DNA of 6,817 nt from Christensenella sp. UBA3798 (GCA_002368735.1 DFEQ01000009.1:1-6817), one strand, 5' to 3'. Shown: positions 1 to 6,039, numbered from the stretch's first letter. Numbers and translations: made by a program. Notes: generated by a model from the letters alone, not told the origin.

Positions 1-459
1 GAGATAGCCGATCCCGTAGAGGACGGGCGGCGCCACAGCAAAGAAGCTCTCGCGGAAGGAGACCTCCTCCCCGAAAAAGACGTATTCGAGGATCGCCGCA
101 AGCGGGATCAACAGGTGAAAGAAGAGGTTGGAGCCGTAATACAGCCGCCCGTAACCGTACAGCGGGCCGAGGAATACGACGACTACCGTAAAGGTCACAA
201 AGACCGCGGCGGCGGAGAGATACTTCAGGACGGAGAGCCACTTCGGGAATTCTCCCCCTTTCACGAGTCGGTACACGAGATAGATGACGGCGACCACTCC
301 CACGAGGAGATTGGACTCCACCGTAAAGTATTTGAGGTCGGACCAACCGTCTCCTCCGAGCGCCCCGTCCCGCCAAAAGAAAAAGCTCAAGATCCACACG
401 ACGAAGACCGCTATCGCGAGAACCGCGTTGACGATATTTCTGATTGTATTTTTTATCAT
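1..459 (-). CDS. Pr6Pr-family integral membrane protein, 3' end cut by the window edge
   Basis: The frame opens at the ATG at 459-457 and stays open for 153 codons to base 1, so the C-terminus lies outside the window. The protein is strongly hydrophobic, with helices at about residues 7-28, 48-65, 79-99 and 110-129, and a fifth beginning near 138. The motifs YFTVESN (44-50), following the first helix, and SNLFFHLLIP (110-119), with His115 and Pro119, match what I know of the Pr6Pr/FAR-17a-AIG1-like multi-helix membrane proteins of Gram-positive bacteria. Those proteins have no established bacterial function. The start lies 3 bases after the stop of the alpha/beta hydrolase gene. A GGAGG sits inside the end of that gene, about 11 bases from the ATG, so coupled translation as the fifth gene of the operon is likely. 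Family assignment is by motif recall only, with no alignment. Confidence 0.75.
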   Translation of the reverse strand, partial: MIKNTIRNIVNAVLAIAVFVVWILSFFFWRDGALGGDGWSDLKYFTVESNLLVGVVAVIYLVYRLVKGGEFPKWLSVLKYLSAAAVFVTFTVVVVFLGPLYGYGRLYYGSNLFFHLLIPLAAILEYVFFGEEVSFRESFFAVAPPVLYGIGYL

Positions 460-462
460 TGG

Positions 463-1212
463 TTACTCTGCCTCCGCAATGAAGTTTTCTATGATGATGC
501 GCGCCGTCTCCGACCACTGGTCGGCGGGAGCGATCGAGGCGGAGCCATCCCCCTTTTGCTCGCCGTAGCTGCCGAAATAGGCGTGATTCCCCCCTTGTAT
601 CACCTGCTCGAGATACTCTCCTTGAACGAGAAGGCGCCCCGCTTGTAACTTCTCGCGATTCACCACGCCGTCCTCCGAGCCGACGATGGAAAGAACGGGG
701 AGAGCGGCGGGGAGCTCCTTGGTAGGATAAGCGGCAAGCAAGACGAGCCCCGAAAGGCGATCCGCTCTCTGCGAAGCGTACTCAGCCGCCATCGCGCCGC
801 CGAGGGAGTGCCCACCGAGATAATAGCGGGCGTAGCTATGCGCTTCCATGACATTATCCGCCTTATTCACGCCGAATACGGCGAGGCGAAAAGGCATCTT
901 TACCAAACAGACGTCCATCCCTGCCGCCGCAACGGCGCGTAGGAGAGGGGCGTAAGCCCTCTCATCCACCTTGCCGCCGGGATAAAAGATCAAAGCGTCG
1001 CTGTCGGAGGGGCCGTCAAAGAGATAGCCGTGATCGGTCTCTATCACGCGGACGATATCGTCCGAGATCATCGCCGCGAGAGCTGTGTCATCCGCCTTAT
1101 AATAGACAGCGACGTAAGAGAAAAACACCACGGCAACGATGAGTACGATGGCAATGGGGATCAGCCACCATTTACGAAACGATCTCTTGCTTTTCTTTGT
1201 TTCCTCACGCAT
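463..1212 (-). CDS. Membrane-anchored alpha/beta hydrolase
   Basis: This 249-residue protein begins with a Lys/Arg-rich tail (residues 5-14) and one membrane helix (about 16-37). It has no cleavage site I can see, so the catalytic domain is probably held on the outer face of the membrane. The hydrolase core follows: FYPGGKVD (76-83, oxyanion region), the nucleophile elbow GGHSLGG (133-139, Ser136), the acid in GSEDGVV (Asp181), and the catalytic His210 in QGGNHAYFGSYG. The triad is complete and in the usual order. The fold matches the broad Abhydrolase_5 group, whose members cleave esters, peptides or related bonds; the substrate cannot be read from the sequence. The start overlaps the stop of the AlkD-like gene by one base (TAATG), with a GGAGG-like stretch just upstream. 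It is the fourth gene of the operon. Confidence 0.88.
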   Translation of the reverse strand: MREETKKSKRSFRKWWLIPIAIVLIVAVVFFSYVAVYYKADDTALAAMISDDIVRVIETDHGYLFDGPSDSDALIFYPGGKVDERAYAPLLRAVAAAGMDVCLVKMPFRLAVFGVNKADNVMEAHSYARYYLGGHSLGGAMAAEYASQRADRLSGLVLLAAYPTKELPAALPVLSIVGSEDGVVNREKLQAGRLLVQGEYLEQVIQGGNHAYFGSYGEQKGDGSASIAPADQWSETARIIIENFIAEAE

Positions 1213-1904
1213 TACTCCGCCTTCCTCAGCGAGCGCAAATAGCTCTTTTTCTCCTCCGAGATGCGATAGCTCTCTATCGCCTTTTGAATGGTCTTTGCGT
1301 GCACGAAGGGAGAGAGTTTCCCCTCCTCCAAGTAGCCGATGACCTCGTCGTACTGCTTAGCAAGCGCCGTGGCGAAGTACCAAGCGATCATCGTATTGAT
1401 ATAGTATTCGTCCGACTCGATCGCCGCCACCCACGCAGGATAGTCGGGGGTGAACCTCGGTCCCAAGAAGTGGCTCATCAGCATGTCGATAGCAAAGCGC
1501 ACGGTGTAAGTCTTATCGGAGGATAGCCACCTTTTGATCGAGGGAAGGAGCTTTGACGCATGGGAAGCAAAAACCTTGGGCGAGAGTTGGTCGCAGGTAG
1601 CCCAATTATCCACGTAAGGGAGAAAGGCGTCCACACCCTTGAGGCAGGCTTCAAAGTCGCGCTCTTCGGACAGAAGAAAGGCGTGCAACTGATTCTCGTC
1701 AAAAGTTTCGTGCGGGAGATCAAGCAGAAACTCCTCTTTATCCGCTCGACGGGCATACTGCTTCGCCATCTTGCGGAGGGCGGGCGTCCGAACGCCGAGG
1801 ATGGTATCGCGCGGGACGGTCCGTATAAAATGCCCCTGAAAATCGCGATACGCCGAGTCCGCTTGGCATATCAATTCGCTTTTTATTTCTTCCCGAATAG
1901 TCAC
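1212..1904 (-). CDS. AlkD-like DNA alkylation repair protein (HEAT-repeat DNA glycosylase family)
   Basis: This 230-residue all-helical protein has the normal length of the DNA alkylation repair family (PF08713). The known members excise alkylated bases such as 3-methyladenine and 7-methylguanine while gripping the DNA backbone with HEAT-like repeats. Family landmarks are GVRTPALRK (37-45), VDNWATCDQLSPKVF (98-112), YTVRFAIDMLM (133-143), MIAWYFATALAKQY (172-185) and the C-terminal KTIQKAIESYRI (204-215). Trp101, Asp105, Arg136 and Trp175 fall where the DNA-binding and catalytic residues of Bacillus AlkD (W109, D113, R148, W187) would align, so it should be active. The start is GTG at 1904, with the upstream gene's TGA overlapping it (GTGA). 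GA-rich AGGAGGGAGAAGGG supplies the ribosome binding site. Its place between membrane proteins in an operon is not explained. Confidence 0.93.
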   Translation of the reverse strand: MTIREEIKSELICQADSAYRDFQGHFIRTVPRDTILGVRTPALRKMAKQYARRADKEEFLLDLPHETFDENQLHAFLLSEERDFEACLKGVDAFLPYVDNWATCDQLSPKVFASHASKLLPSIKRWLSSDKTYTVRFAIDMLMSHFLGPRFTPDYPAWVAAIESDEYYINTMIAWYFATALAKQYDEVIGYLEEGKLSPFVHAKTIQKAIESYRISEEKKSYLRSLRKAE

Positions 1905-2698
1905 TTCCCTTCTCCCTCCTCGACGGCGTAGCGATACACGTAGTCGTCCATAAAGAATCCTCCGCCGATGTCGATCTTTTCCTCGCGGAGGCGGGTAAAA
2001 CCGAGCTTTTCATAGACGGCGATGGAGGCGTCGTTGTGCTTATTTACGTTGAGTTCTATCGCGGGGAGGGAAGAGGACGCCGCCACCTCTTTCAGATGGT
2101 CGAGTATCGCACGGGAATAGCCTTTGCCGCGCTCTGTCTTATACAGGTATATTTTGCTGAGGTAAAGGGCGCCCTCGCGCGGATAGTAGGCGAAAAAGCC
2201 CACCTTGCGCCCCTTGGCGACCGCAAAGCGATAGGAGTACCCCTCGCCTACCTGCTCTTTGATAGCCGCGGGGGACAGGAAGCGCTCCACCATATAGTCC
2301 ACCTGCGCCCTGCCGAGGATGGGCTCATAGTGCTCGTGCCAAATCTCAGACGCCATAGAGGATAGTTCGTTCACGGAAGATTCGTCCGAGATATCCAATA
2401 GATCAAAAGATAAAGAGCTGCGGGACGACATCACCGCGCGCACTTTTCGCACGAAAAGATAAATTATGAGAGCACTCAGCGCCAAGAGGATAACACCCAT
2501 CGTTACGCCGAAGCTCCCGCCCGTCACCGCGATCAGATAAACGCCGAGAACGGGCGTACCTATGATCAACGAAAGTACAAGGAGAGATAACAGGACGATC
2601 AGCGGATATCTGACCCACTTGCTCACTCTTTTCGAGCGTGCCAGTTCAAAACTCGACTCCAAAATCAAGCTTAACAAAAACTCGATCAAGACGTCCAT
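1901..2698 (-). CDS. GNAT N-acetyltransferase fused to an N-terminal two-helix membrane module
   Basis: This 265-residue protein has two parts. Residues 1-90 hold an amphipathic start, a basic stretch (RSKRVSKWVR, 21-30), two membrane helices (about 33-56 and 62-84) and another basic stretch (84-93). The module resembles small two-helix proteins I know as free-standing in Gram-positive bacteria. Residues 97-256 form a GNAT domain. It has WHEHYEPILGRAQVDYMVERF (from 120), the acetyl-CoA loop TERGKGYSRAIL (188-199, R-x-x-G-x-S) and motif B ELNVNKHNDASIAVYEKLGF (215-234). The positive-inside pattern puts both ends, and so the enzyme, in the cytoplasm. The acceptor is unknown. The ATG lies 13 bases inside the end of the upstream membrane gene, with GGAGG about 7 bases before it. 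The stop overlaps the AlkD-like start. One unbroken frame covers both parts, so the fusion is not a frameshift artefact in this sequence. Confidence 0.9.
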   Translation of the reverse strand: MDVLIEFLLSLILESSFELARSKRVSKWVRYPLIVLLSLLVLSLIIGTPVLGVYLIAVTGGSFGVTMGVILLALSALIIYLFVRKVRAVMSSRSSLSFDLLDISDESSVNELSSMASEIWHEHYEPILGRAQVDYMVERFLSPAAIKEQVGEGYSYRFAVAKGRKVGFFAYYPREGALYLSKIYLYKTERGKGYSRAILDHLKEVAASSSLPAIELNVNKHNDASIAVYEKLGFTRLREEKIDIGGGFFMDDYVYRYAVEEGEGK

Positions 2699-3501
2699 TG
2701 TCCGTCCTCCGTTTTATTACCCGAAAGCTTTCTTACACGGCGAAAAGCGATGATGCCGAAAGCAAGGTAGCACACAATGGTCAGCACCATAAAAATCAAA
2801 ACGAACGTATTGACTTCCTCCGTCCACTTCAAGGCGACGGTGGCACCCGACAGCGCGAGCATCACTGCGGGGAAAGCGGGAGAAAAGTCGGTCACGCCCT
2901 CCGAGATAAAGAAATACATCATATAGCCGAAGACGGGAACGAGGGCGATGACGGCAAGGAACTCCGCCGTGAAAAAGAGGGCGAGGAGCGGCATCTCCAT
3001 AAAGGAGATATACGCCACGGGGATGGTCATGGAAAAAAGGGTCAGATAGACGACCGACACGATGGTAAGATACTTATCGCGTCCGCTAAAACACAGCTCC
3101 ACGGCGCGCACGACAAAAGCCGCGATAAGGCAGCCGTAAGCGGCAAACTGCATCCCCGCGAGGGTAAAGCCCGTGTGCATCATCCCGCCGAAGAGGATGG
3201 CGGAGACGGCGACCGCAAGGTCACGCGAGCCCATCTCAAAGGAATAGAGATTTCCGGAAAGGACAGAGCGCGCCATTTTGACGGAGATCCTGACAGCGAG
3301 GACGGTGCCCGCGATGAGAGAAATGGCAGTCACGGCGTAAGCGATATAATTAAAGAAATTGCCGGAGGTGAGCGCGTACTCGCCCCCACTTTTTACGCTG
3401 AAAATAACGGCAAGCAGGCGTTCGATAAATAATAGGATGAAATACAGAATAAAGCCGACGATCTCGAGACGATTTAAAAGCAATCTTCTTTTCTCCGTCA
3501 T
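2686..3501 (-). CDS. Integral membrane protein of unknown function, about eight helices
   Basis: I do not recognise this protein. From the chosen start it has 271 residues, with hydrophobic segments at about 12-34, 47-71, 94-113, 116-136, 143-165, 171-197, 208-224 and 232-254. It has a short basic N-terminus (KRR) and a basic tail after the last helix (RRVRK). No transporter, kinase or peptidase motif is visible. Polar or charged residues in or near helices include Glu27-Arg28, Arg132-Glu135 and Glu180. The frame also opens 12 bases earlier at a TTG (3513), but the GGAGGAG at 3511-3505 sits at ideal distance from the ATG at 3501 and would overlap the earlier start, so I choose the ATG. It is the first gene of the five-gene operon, and its last codons contain the ribosome binding site and start of the TM-GNAT gene. 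Confidence 0.85.
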   Translation of the reverse strand: MTEKRRLLLNRLEIVGFILYFILLFIERLLAVIFSVKSGGEYALTSGNFFNYIAYAVTAISLIAGTVLAVRISVKMARSVLSGNLYSFEMGSRDLAVAVSAILFGGMMHTGFTLAGMQFAAYGCLIAAFVVRAVELCFSGRDKYLTIVSVVYLTLFSMTIPVAYISFMEMPLLALFFTAEFLAVIALVPVFGYMMYFFISEGVTDFSPAFPAVMLALSGATVALKWTEEVNTFVLIFMVLTIVCYLAFGIIAFRRVRKLSGNKTEDGQWTS

Positions 3502-3504
3502 ATT

Positions 3505-3511
3505 CTCCTCC
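3505..3511 (-). promoter_or_regulatory. Ribosome binding site that decides the start of the membrane-protein gene
   Basis: The minus strand reads GGAGGAG, then AAT, then ATG at 3501. The spacing is near ideal for the ATG. The alternative TTG at 3513 would lie upstream of, and partly overlap, this site, so initiation there is unlikely. Confidence 0.8.
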
Positions 3512-3549
3512 AAAGGGTATAGATCAAGCAGTAAATACCCGATAAGAGT

Positions 3550-3579
3550 ATTTTATCATATTTTCGCGCGCGTTGCCTA
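3550..3579 (-). promoter_or_regulatory. Weak candidate promoter for the five-gene operon
   Basis: On the minus strand, TAGGCA (3579-3574, four of six bases match TTGACA) lies 18 bases before TAAAAT (3555-3550, five of six match TATAAT). Transcription would start near 3543 and give a leader of about 40 bases. An overlapping TATGAT at 3560-3555 is a second possible -10. The AT-rich stretch stands out from its GC-rich surroundings, but the -35 is poor. Confidence 0.3.
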
Positions 3580-3603
3580 CTTTTTTGTGCGTTGTGGCAA
3601 TTT

Positions 3604-3623
3604 GCGGAGGGGAAGCCCCCCGC
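3604..3623. other. GC-rich hairpin in the divergent intergenic region
   Basis: On the minus strand the 20 bases fold into an eight-pair stem (one G-T pair) with a CTTC loop: GCGGGGGG pairs with CCCCTCCGC-side bases. On the plus strand the same position gives an A-C mismatch, so the structure favours a minus-strand RNA. It is not followed by a T run, so it is not an intrinsic terminator. It lies upstream of the candidate promoter, so its role is unclear. Confidence 0.4.
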
Positions 3624-3715
3624 TCCCTATTGACGCCGTATATGCACCCGGCTTCGCGATCTTTCTCCGCTTTGCGCACGATTTCGACGCAAAAGTCGGC
3701 TTTCTCTTGACTTTT

Positions 3716-3725
3716 TTGTCGACAA
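3716..3725. promoter_or_regulatory. Small perfect palindrome before the YwaF-like gene, possible operator
   Basis: TTGTCGACAA is its own reverse complement and lies 30 bases before the ATG of the YwaF-like gene, just after a TTGACT (3707-3712) that could serve as a -35. I see no good -10 at the right distance. A short palindrome can occur by chance. Confidence 0.2.
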
Positions 3726-3754
3726 TATGGTAAACCAAAAAGGGAAAAGCAAAT

Positions 3755-4579
3755 ATGGAAGTGTTTTTACACTTACTAAAAACCACAACCGAGGAACCAG
3801 CCCCCTTCGGCGTCGTACACCTCGTTACGCTGGGTATCGTGGCATTACTCGCCGTTCTTCTTTGCGTTTTCTTTCGTAATTCCGATCAAAAAGTGTATAA
3901 GAGGATCCTTCTCTCTATATGGGGTATAATGATCGCGATGGACATACTTCGCATCATCCATTTATGCTGCAACATCACTCCCGAGAACGAGATCTCCACC
4001 ACGTTCAGTTGGAGTTTTCTCCCCTTCCAACTATGTGACGCACCCTTCTATCTCCTCCCGATGATCGCCTTTTTGAAGGAAGGCAAGCTCAGAGACGCTC
4101 TCTCCGCCTACATCTACACCTACGTCCTGCTCGGCGGGCTCGTGACCTTGATCGTCGTATCCAGCATCACCAGCAGATACGTCTTTACGAACGTGCAGAC
4201 CCTACTGCACCACGGCTTGCAGGTCGTCAGCTGCACTTTTATCGCGGTGCACGAGCGCAAGCGGATCAATATGCGTTGCTTTGCTACGGGGATATTGGTC
4301 TTTCTCTGCGCGGTGATCTTCGTGACGGGATACAATATATTGACCCACGCCATTCAACCCGAAGATCACGTCAATATGTATTTCATCAGTCCCTACGAAA
4401 AGAAGGTCTCCCCCGTCTTCAACGACGTGTGGATGAAGATCACGGGGATATGGCAGATCCTCTTCTACGTCGTCGGCATCACGGCATTCTCCTTTATCCT
4501 GTTTATGATCATTTACGGACTGATCCGTCTCACGGCGCGGCGCGGAGAAAGAAAAAGCCCGAACGAAAATCGGGCTTGA
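3755..4579 (+). CDS. YwaF / TMEM164 / TP0381-type seven-helix membrane protein
   Basis: This 274-residue protein has hydrophobic segments at about 20-40, 50-70, 93-107, 116-138, 150-167, 174-195 and 230-258, giving roughly seven helices. The motif LPFQLCDAPFYLLP (89-102), the paired histidines HHGLQV (152-157) and the late NMYFISPY (207-214) fit the YwaF family of bacterial integral membrane proteins (TIGR02206), related to eukaryotic TMEM164. The bacterial members have no settled function, so none is assigned. The ATG at 3755 is preceded by AGGGAAAAG, a fair ribosome binding site. The gene stands alone on the plus strand, divergent from the left operon and convergent with the right one. Its last eight codons lie inside the terminator hairpin of the opposing operon. 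The family call rests on motif recall. Confidence 0.8.
   Translation: MEVFLHLLKTTTEEPAPFGVVHLVTLGIVALLAVLLCVFFRNSDQKVYKRILLSIWGIMIAMDILRIIHLCCNITPENEISTTFSWSFLPFQLCDAPFYLLPMIAFLKEGKLRDALSAYIYTYVLLGGLVTLIVVSSITSRYVFTNVQTLLHHGLQVVSCTFIAVHERKRINMRCFATGILVFLCAVIFVTGYNILTHAIQPEDHVNMYFISPYEKKVSPVFNDVWMKITGIWQILFYVVGITAFSFILFMIIYGLIRLTARRGERKSPNENRA
4555..4577 (-). terminator. Intrinsic terminator of the right-hand minus-strand operon
   Basis: On the minus strand, AAGCCCGA (4577-4570) and TCGGGCTT (4562-4555) form an eight-pair stem with a seven-base loop, followed directly by TTTCTTTC. It lies about 40 bases after the TfoX-like gene's stop. The hairpin is embedded in the end of the convergent YwaF-like gene and overlaps that gene's stop codon. 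Confidence 0.8.
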
Positions 4580-4596
4580 TCGTATATGATCATTTT

Positions 4597-4618
4597 AGAG
4601 GCTCTGCCTCTTTTTTTT
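4597..4618 (+). terminator. Intrinsic terminator of the YwaF-like gene
   Basis: AGAGGC (4597-4602), loop TCT, and GCCTCT (4606-4611) form a six-pair stem running into an unbroken T run to 4618, all 18 bases or more after the YwaF-like stop. The T run touches the stop codon of the convergent TfoX-like gene (4617-4619). Confidence 0.85.
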
Positions 4619-4925
4619 ATCTCTTTTTCGGCGCGGGAAGATCGCGATAGAGGATATCCAAAAGCGCACCGAGCGTCTCGCGGTCTTCAATATCCTCCAC
4701 GAGGAGCATCTCCTTCGCCCCTTCATAGGGAATGGCGCGCGGAGCAGAGGATAGGAGCGCTTCCGCCGACTTAGTGACCTTTACGAGCAGGCGGTCGTCG
4801 TACACCCCGCCGAAGAGCTTGCCGCGATAGTAGAGCAAGTACTCCCCCATCATCGGGCGATAGGTGACATCCCCGTCCCGAATACTCTCCAATACGTACT
4901 CCAAATACTCTTTTGATGAAGCCAT
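4617..4925 (-). CDS. TfoX/Sxy N-terminal-domain protein
   Basis: This 102-residue protein is essentially one TfoX N-terminal domain (PF04993). Visible family features are SSKEYLEYVLE (3-13), YRPMMGEYLLYYRGKLFGGVYDDRLLVK (22-49), YEGAKEMLLV (67-76) and a basic end (APKKR). Full-length TfoX/Sxy proteins of gamma-proteobacteria regulate natural competence and carry a C-terminal domain. This short form lacks that domain, and its role in Gram-positive bacteria is not established, so no competence function is claimed. The ATG at 4925 has AAGGAGG about 10 bases upstream. It is the last gene of the right-hand operon, 22 bases after DUF3784, and is followed by a good intrinsic terminator. Confidence 0.9.
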   Translation of the reverse strand: MASSKEYLEYVLESIRDGDVTYRPMMGEYLLYYRGKLFGGVYDDRLLVKVTKSAEALLSSAPRAIPYEGAKEMLLVEDIEDRETLGALLDILYRDLPAPKKR

Positions 4926-4947
4926 TTTCCCTTTTCCTCCTTAGGTG

Positions 4948-5259
4948 TCACATGATCGACCCATTGTACTTCTTTTGCGCATAGATGAAGATCGAAAAGC
5001 CCACCGTGAAGCCTACAACGAGCGGCACCCACCACAGCGAAAGATAGAATAGATTGAGCACGCCCGCGACAATGATCCCGACACCGATCAGCATTAAGGC
5101 GATGCCTGCCAAACGGCAATACACGGGGAGATCCTCCTCCTTGACGTTTTTATAGTGATAAGAGTGCAGGATGGACACCTTGCGTTTGAGCCAAATGAGT
5201 AGCCCGAGCACGATGCACAGCGCGCCGACAGCCATTTCTATGATAGAGCCGAAGATCAT
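4948..5259 (-). CDS. DUF3784-type small membrane protein
   Basis: This 103-residue protein has three membrane helices at about 4-24, 46-67 and 72-92. Between the first two is a cytoplasmic loop reading KRKVSILHSYHYKNVKEED (25-43). The combination of an N-terminal helix and the HSYHYKNVKEED loop is typical of DUF3784 proteins of Gram-positive bacteria, which have no known function. The ATG overlaps the stop of the CDP-alcohol phosphatidyltransferase gene (ATGA), and AAGGGGGAAA inside that gene's end supplies the ribosome binding site, so translation of the two is probably coupled. A role linked to membrane lipid metabolism is possible from context only. Confidence 0.85.
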   Translation of the reverse strand: MIFGSIIEMAVGALCIVLGLLIWLKRKVSILHSYHYKNVKEEDLPVYCRLAGIALMLIGVGIIVAGVLNLFYLSLWWVPLVVGFTVGFSIFIYAQKKYNGSIM

Positions 5260-5768
5260 AGTATTTCCCCCTTCTTCTTAGTTTCGATATATCCTTCCTG
5301 CACTGCCGCAAAGGTCGCGACGAAGCACACCACCGACACGCTGTAAACGTGACCCACGATGGGAAGCGTCAGCGGCAGGATAAATAGCAGCCCGCCCGTC
5401 ACCTTATTCATCAGCGAATGCACGTCCGTGAACTGCTTTTGCGTAACGTAACCGAGAAGCGCGTTCATCACCTTTATCGCTGCGATCAGGGCGATCCAAG
5501 TATATAGCCAGGACGGAAGGTGAAGGATGGGGAGCAGTTTGACAAGGCACACTCCCACAAACACGACGTCGGCTATGGTGTCCAGCTTTGAGCCGAATTC
5601 GCTCTCGGTATGCGTGATCCTCGCGACCCTCCCGTCGATCATATCTGTAAACCCCGCGCCGAGATAGAGGATATAAAACGCCGCCAACGGCAGAGGACAA
5701 AAGAACAACCCTATGCTGAAAAGTATCCTCAAAGCGGTGATCAAGTTCGCCATATCCTTGCTGATCAT
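5256..5768 (-). CDS. CDP-alcohol phosphatidyltransferase family protein
   Basis: This 170-residue membrane enzyme belongs to the family that transfers a phosphatidyl or related group from a CDP-linked donor to an alcohol, as in phospholipid head-group synthesis. The full signature D-x2-DG-x2-AR-x8-G-x3-D-x3-D is present: Asp42, Asp45-Gly46, Ala49-Arg50, Gly59, Asp63 and Asp67. These bind the two metal ions and the CDP group. Several helices follow (about 69-81, 86-106, 123-140 and 143-160). The length is close to PgsA-type enzymes, but the acceptor alcohol cannot be told, so no symbol is given. The start at 5768 has GAGGAAGGAG immediately upstream; an ATG at codon 6 is a weaker alternative. 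It is the first gene of the right-hand operon. Confidence 0.9.
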   Translation of the reverse strand: MISKDMANLITALRILFSIGLFFCPLPLAAFYILYLGAGFTDMIDGRVARITHTESEFGSKLDTIADVVFVGVCLVKLLPILHLPSWLYTWIALIAAIKVMNALLGYVTQKQFTDVHSLMNKVTGGLLFILPLTLPIVGHVYSVSVVCFVATFAAVQEGYIETKKKGEIL

Positions 5769-5827
5769 CTCCTTCCTCTTCTTTGCTTGCGCCTCCGGTC
5801 GGCGGAGTTACTTACCGGTACGTCGTC

Positions 5828-5847
5828 TCAAAGAGACGAAAGTCTCC
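5828..5847. other. Three alternating GTCTC/GAGAC half-sites, alternative hairpins
   Basis: The plus strand reads GTCTC-AAA-GAGAC-GAAA-GTCTC around this position. On the minus strand, the leader direction of the CDP-alcohol operon, the middle segment can pair with either neighbour, giving two mutually exclusive short stems. It lies about 60-80 bases before the CDP-alcohol enzyme start. No T run follows. Confidence 0.35.
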
Positions 5848-5885
5848 ACGTGCCTTGGGACTTCACTATGAATGTCAACAGTTTC

Positions 5886-5915
5886 GCAAATATCAGGTTT
5901 GTAACAGTCCACGAA
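5886..5915 (+). repeat. Left arm of an imperfect 30-base inverted repeat
   Basis: The plus strand carries GCAAATA, then three bases, then GGTTTGTAA, then CAGTCCACGAA. The reverse complement of 6040-6069 aligns with it at 26 of 31 columns by hand, with two one-base gaps. The core GGTTTGTAA is identical in both arms. Confidence 0.6.
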
Positions 5916-6039
5916 TTCTTGCTTTGAGGAAATCAGTCCACGCTGTGGAACTCTTTCATTGCTTACTGTAGACTTCAAATCCGGCATCACAATCGACATC
6001 GAAGCATACGCCGCCGCCGATGATGGCAGTGTGGGAGCC

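Noticed and set aside
115..648. Long plus-strand frames over the left membrane protein and hydrolase
   Set aside because: They are antisense to genes with clear family motifs and strong ribosome binding sites, and their products are highly charged and low in complexity without any domain.
2638..3432. 264-codon plus-strand frame rich in His, Asp, Gly and Lys
   Set aside because: It is the reverse image of a hydrophobic membrane protein gene; such composition is the usual artefact of antisense frames.
3691..3715. AAAAGTC...GACTTTT inverted repeat as a terminator
   Set aside because: The stem is only seven mostly A-T pairs with an 11-base loop, and it lies directly before the YwaF-like gene where no plus-strand gene needs termination.
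5873..5878. Perfect TTGACA on the minus strand as a -35 for the CDP-alcohol operon
   Set aside because: No -10-like sequence lies 16-18 bases downstream (AGGCAC and neighbours).
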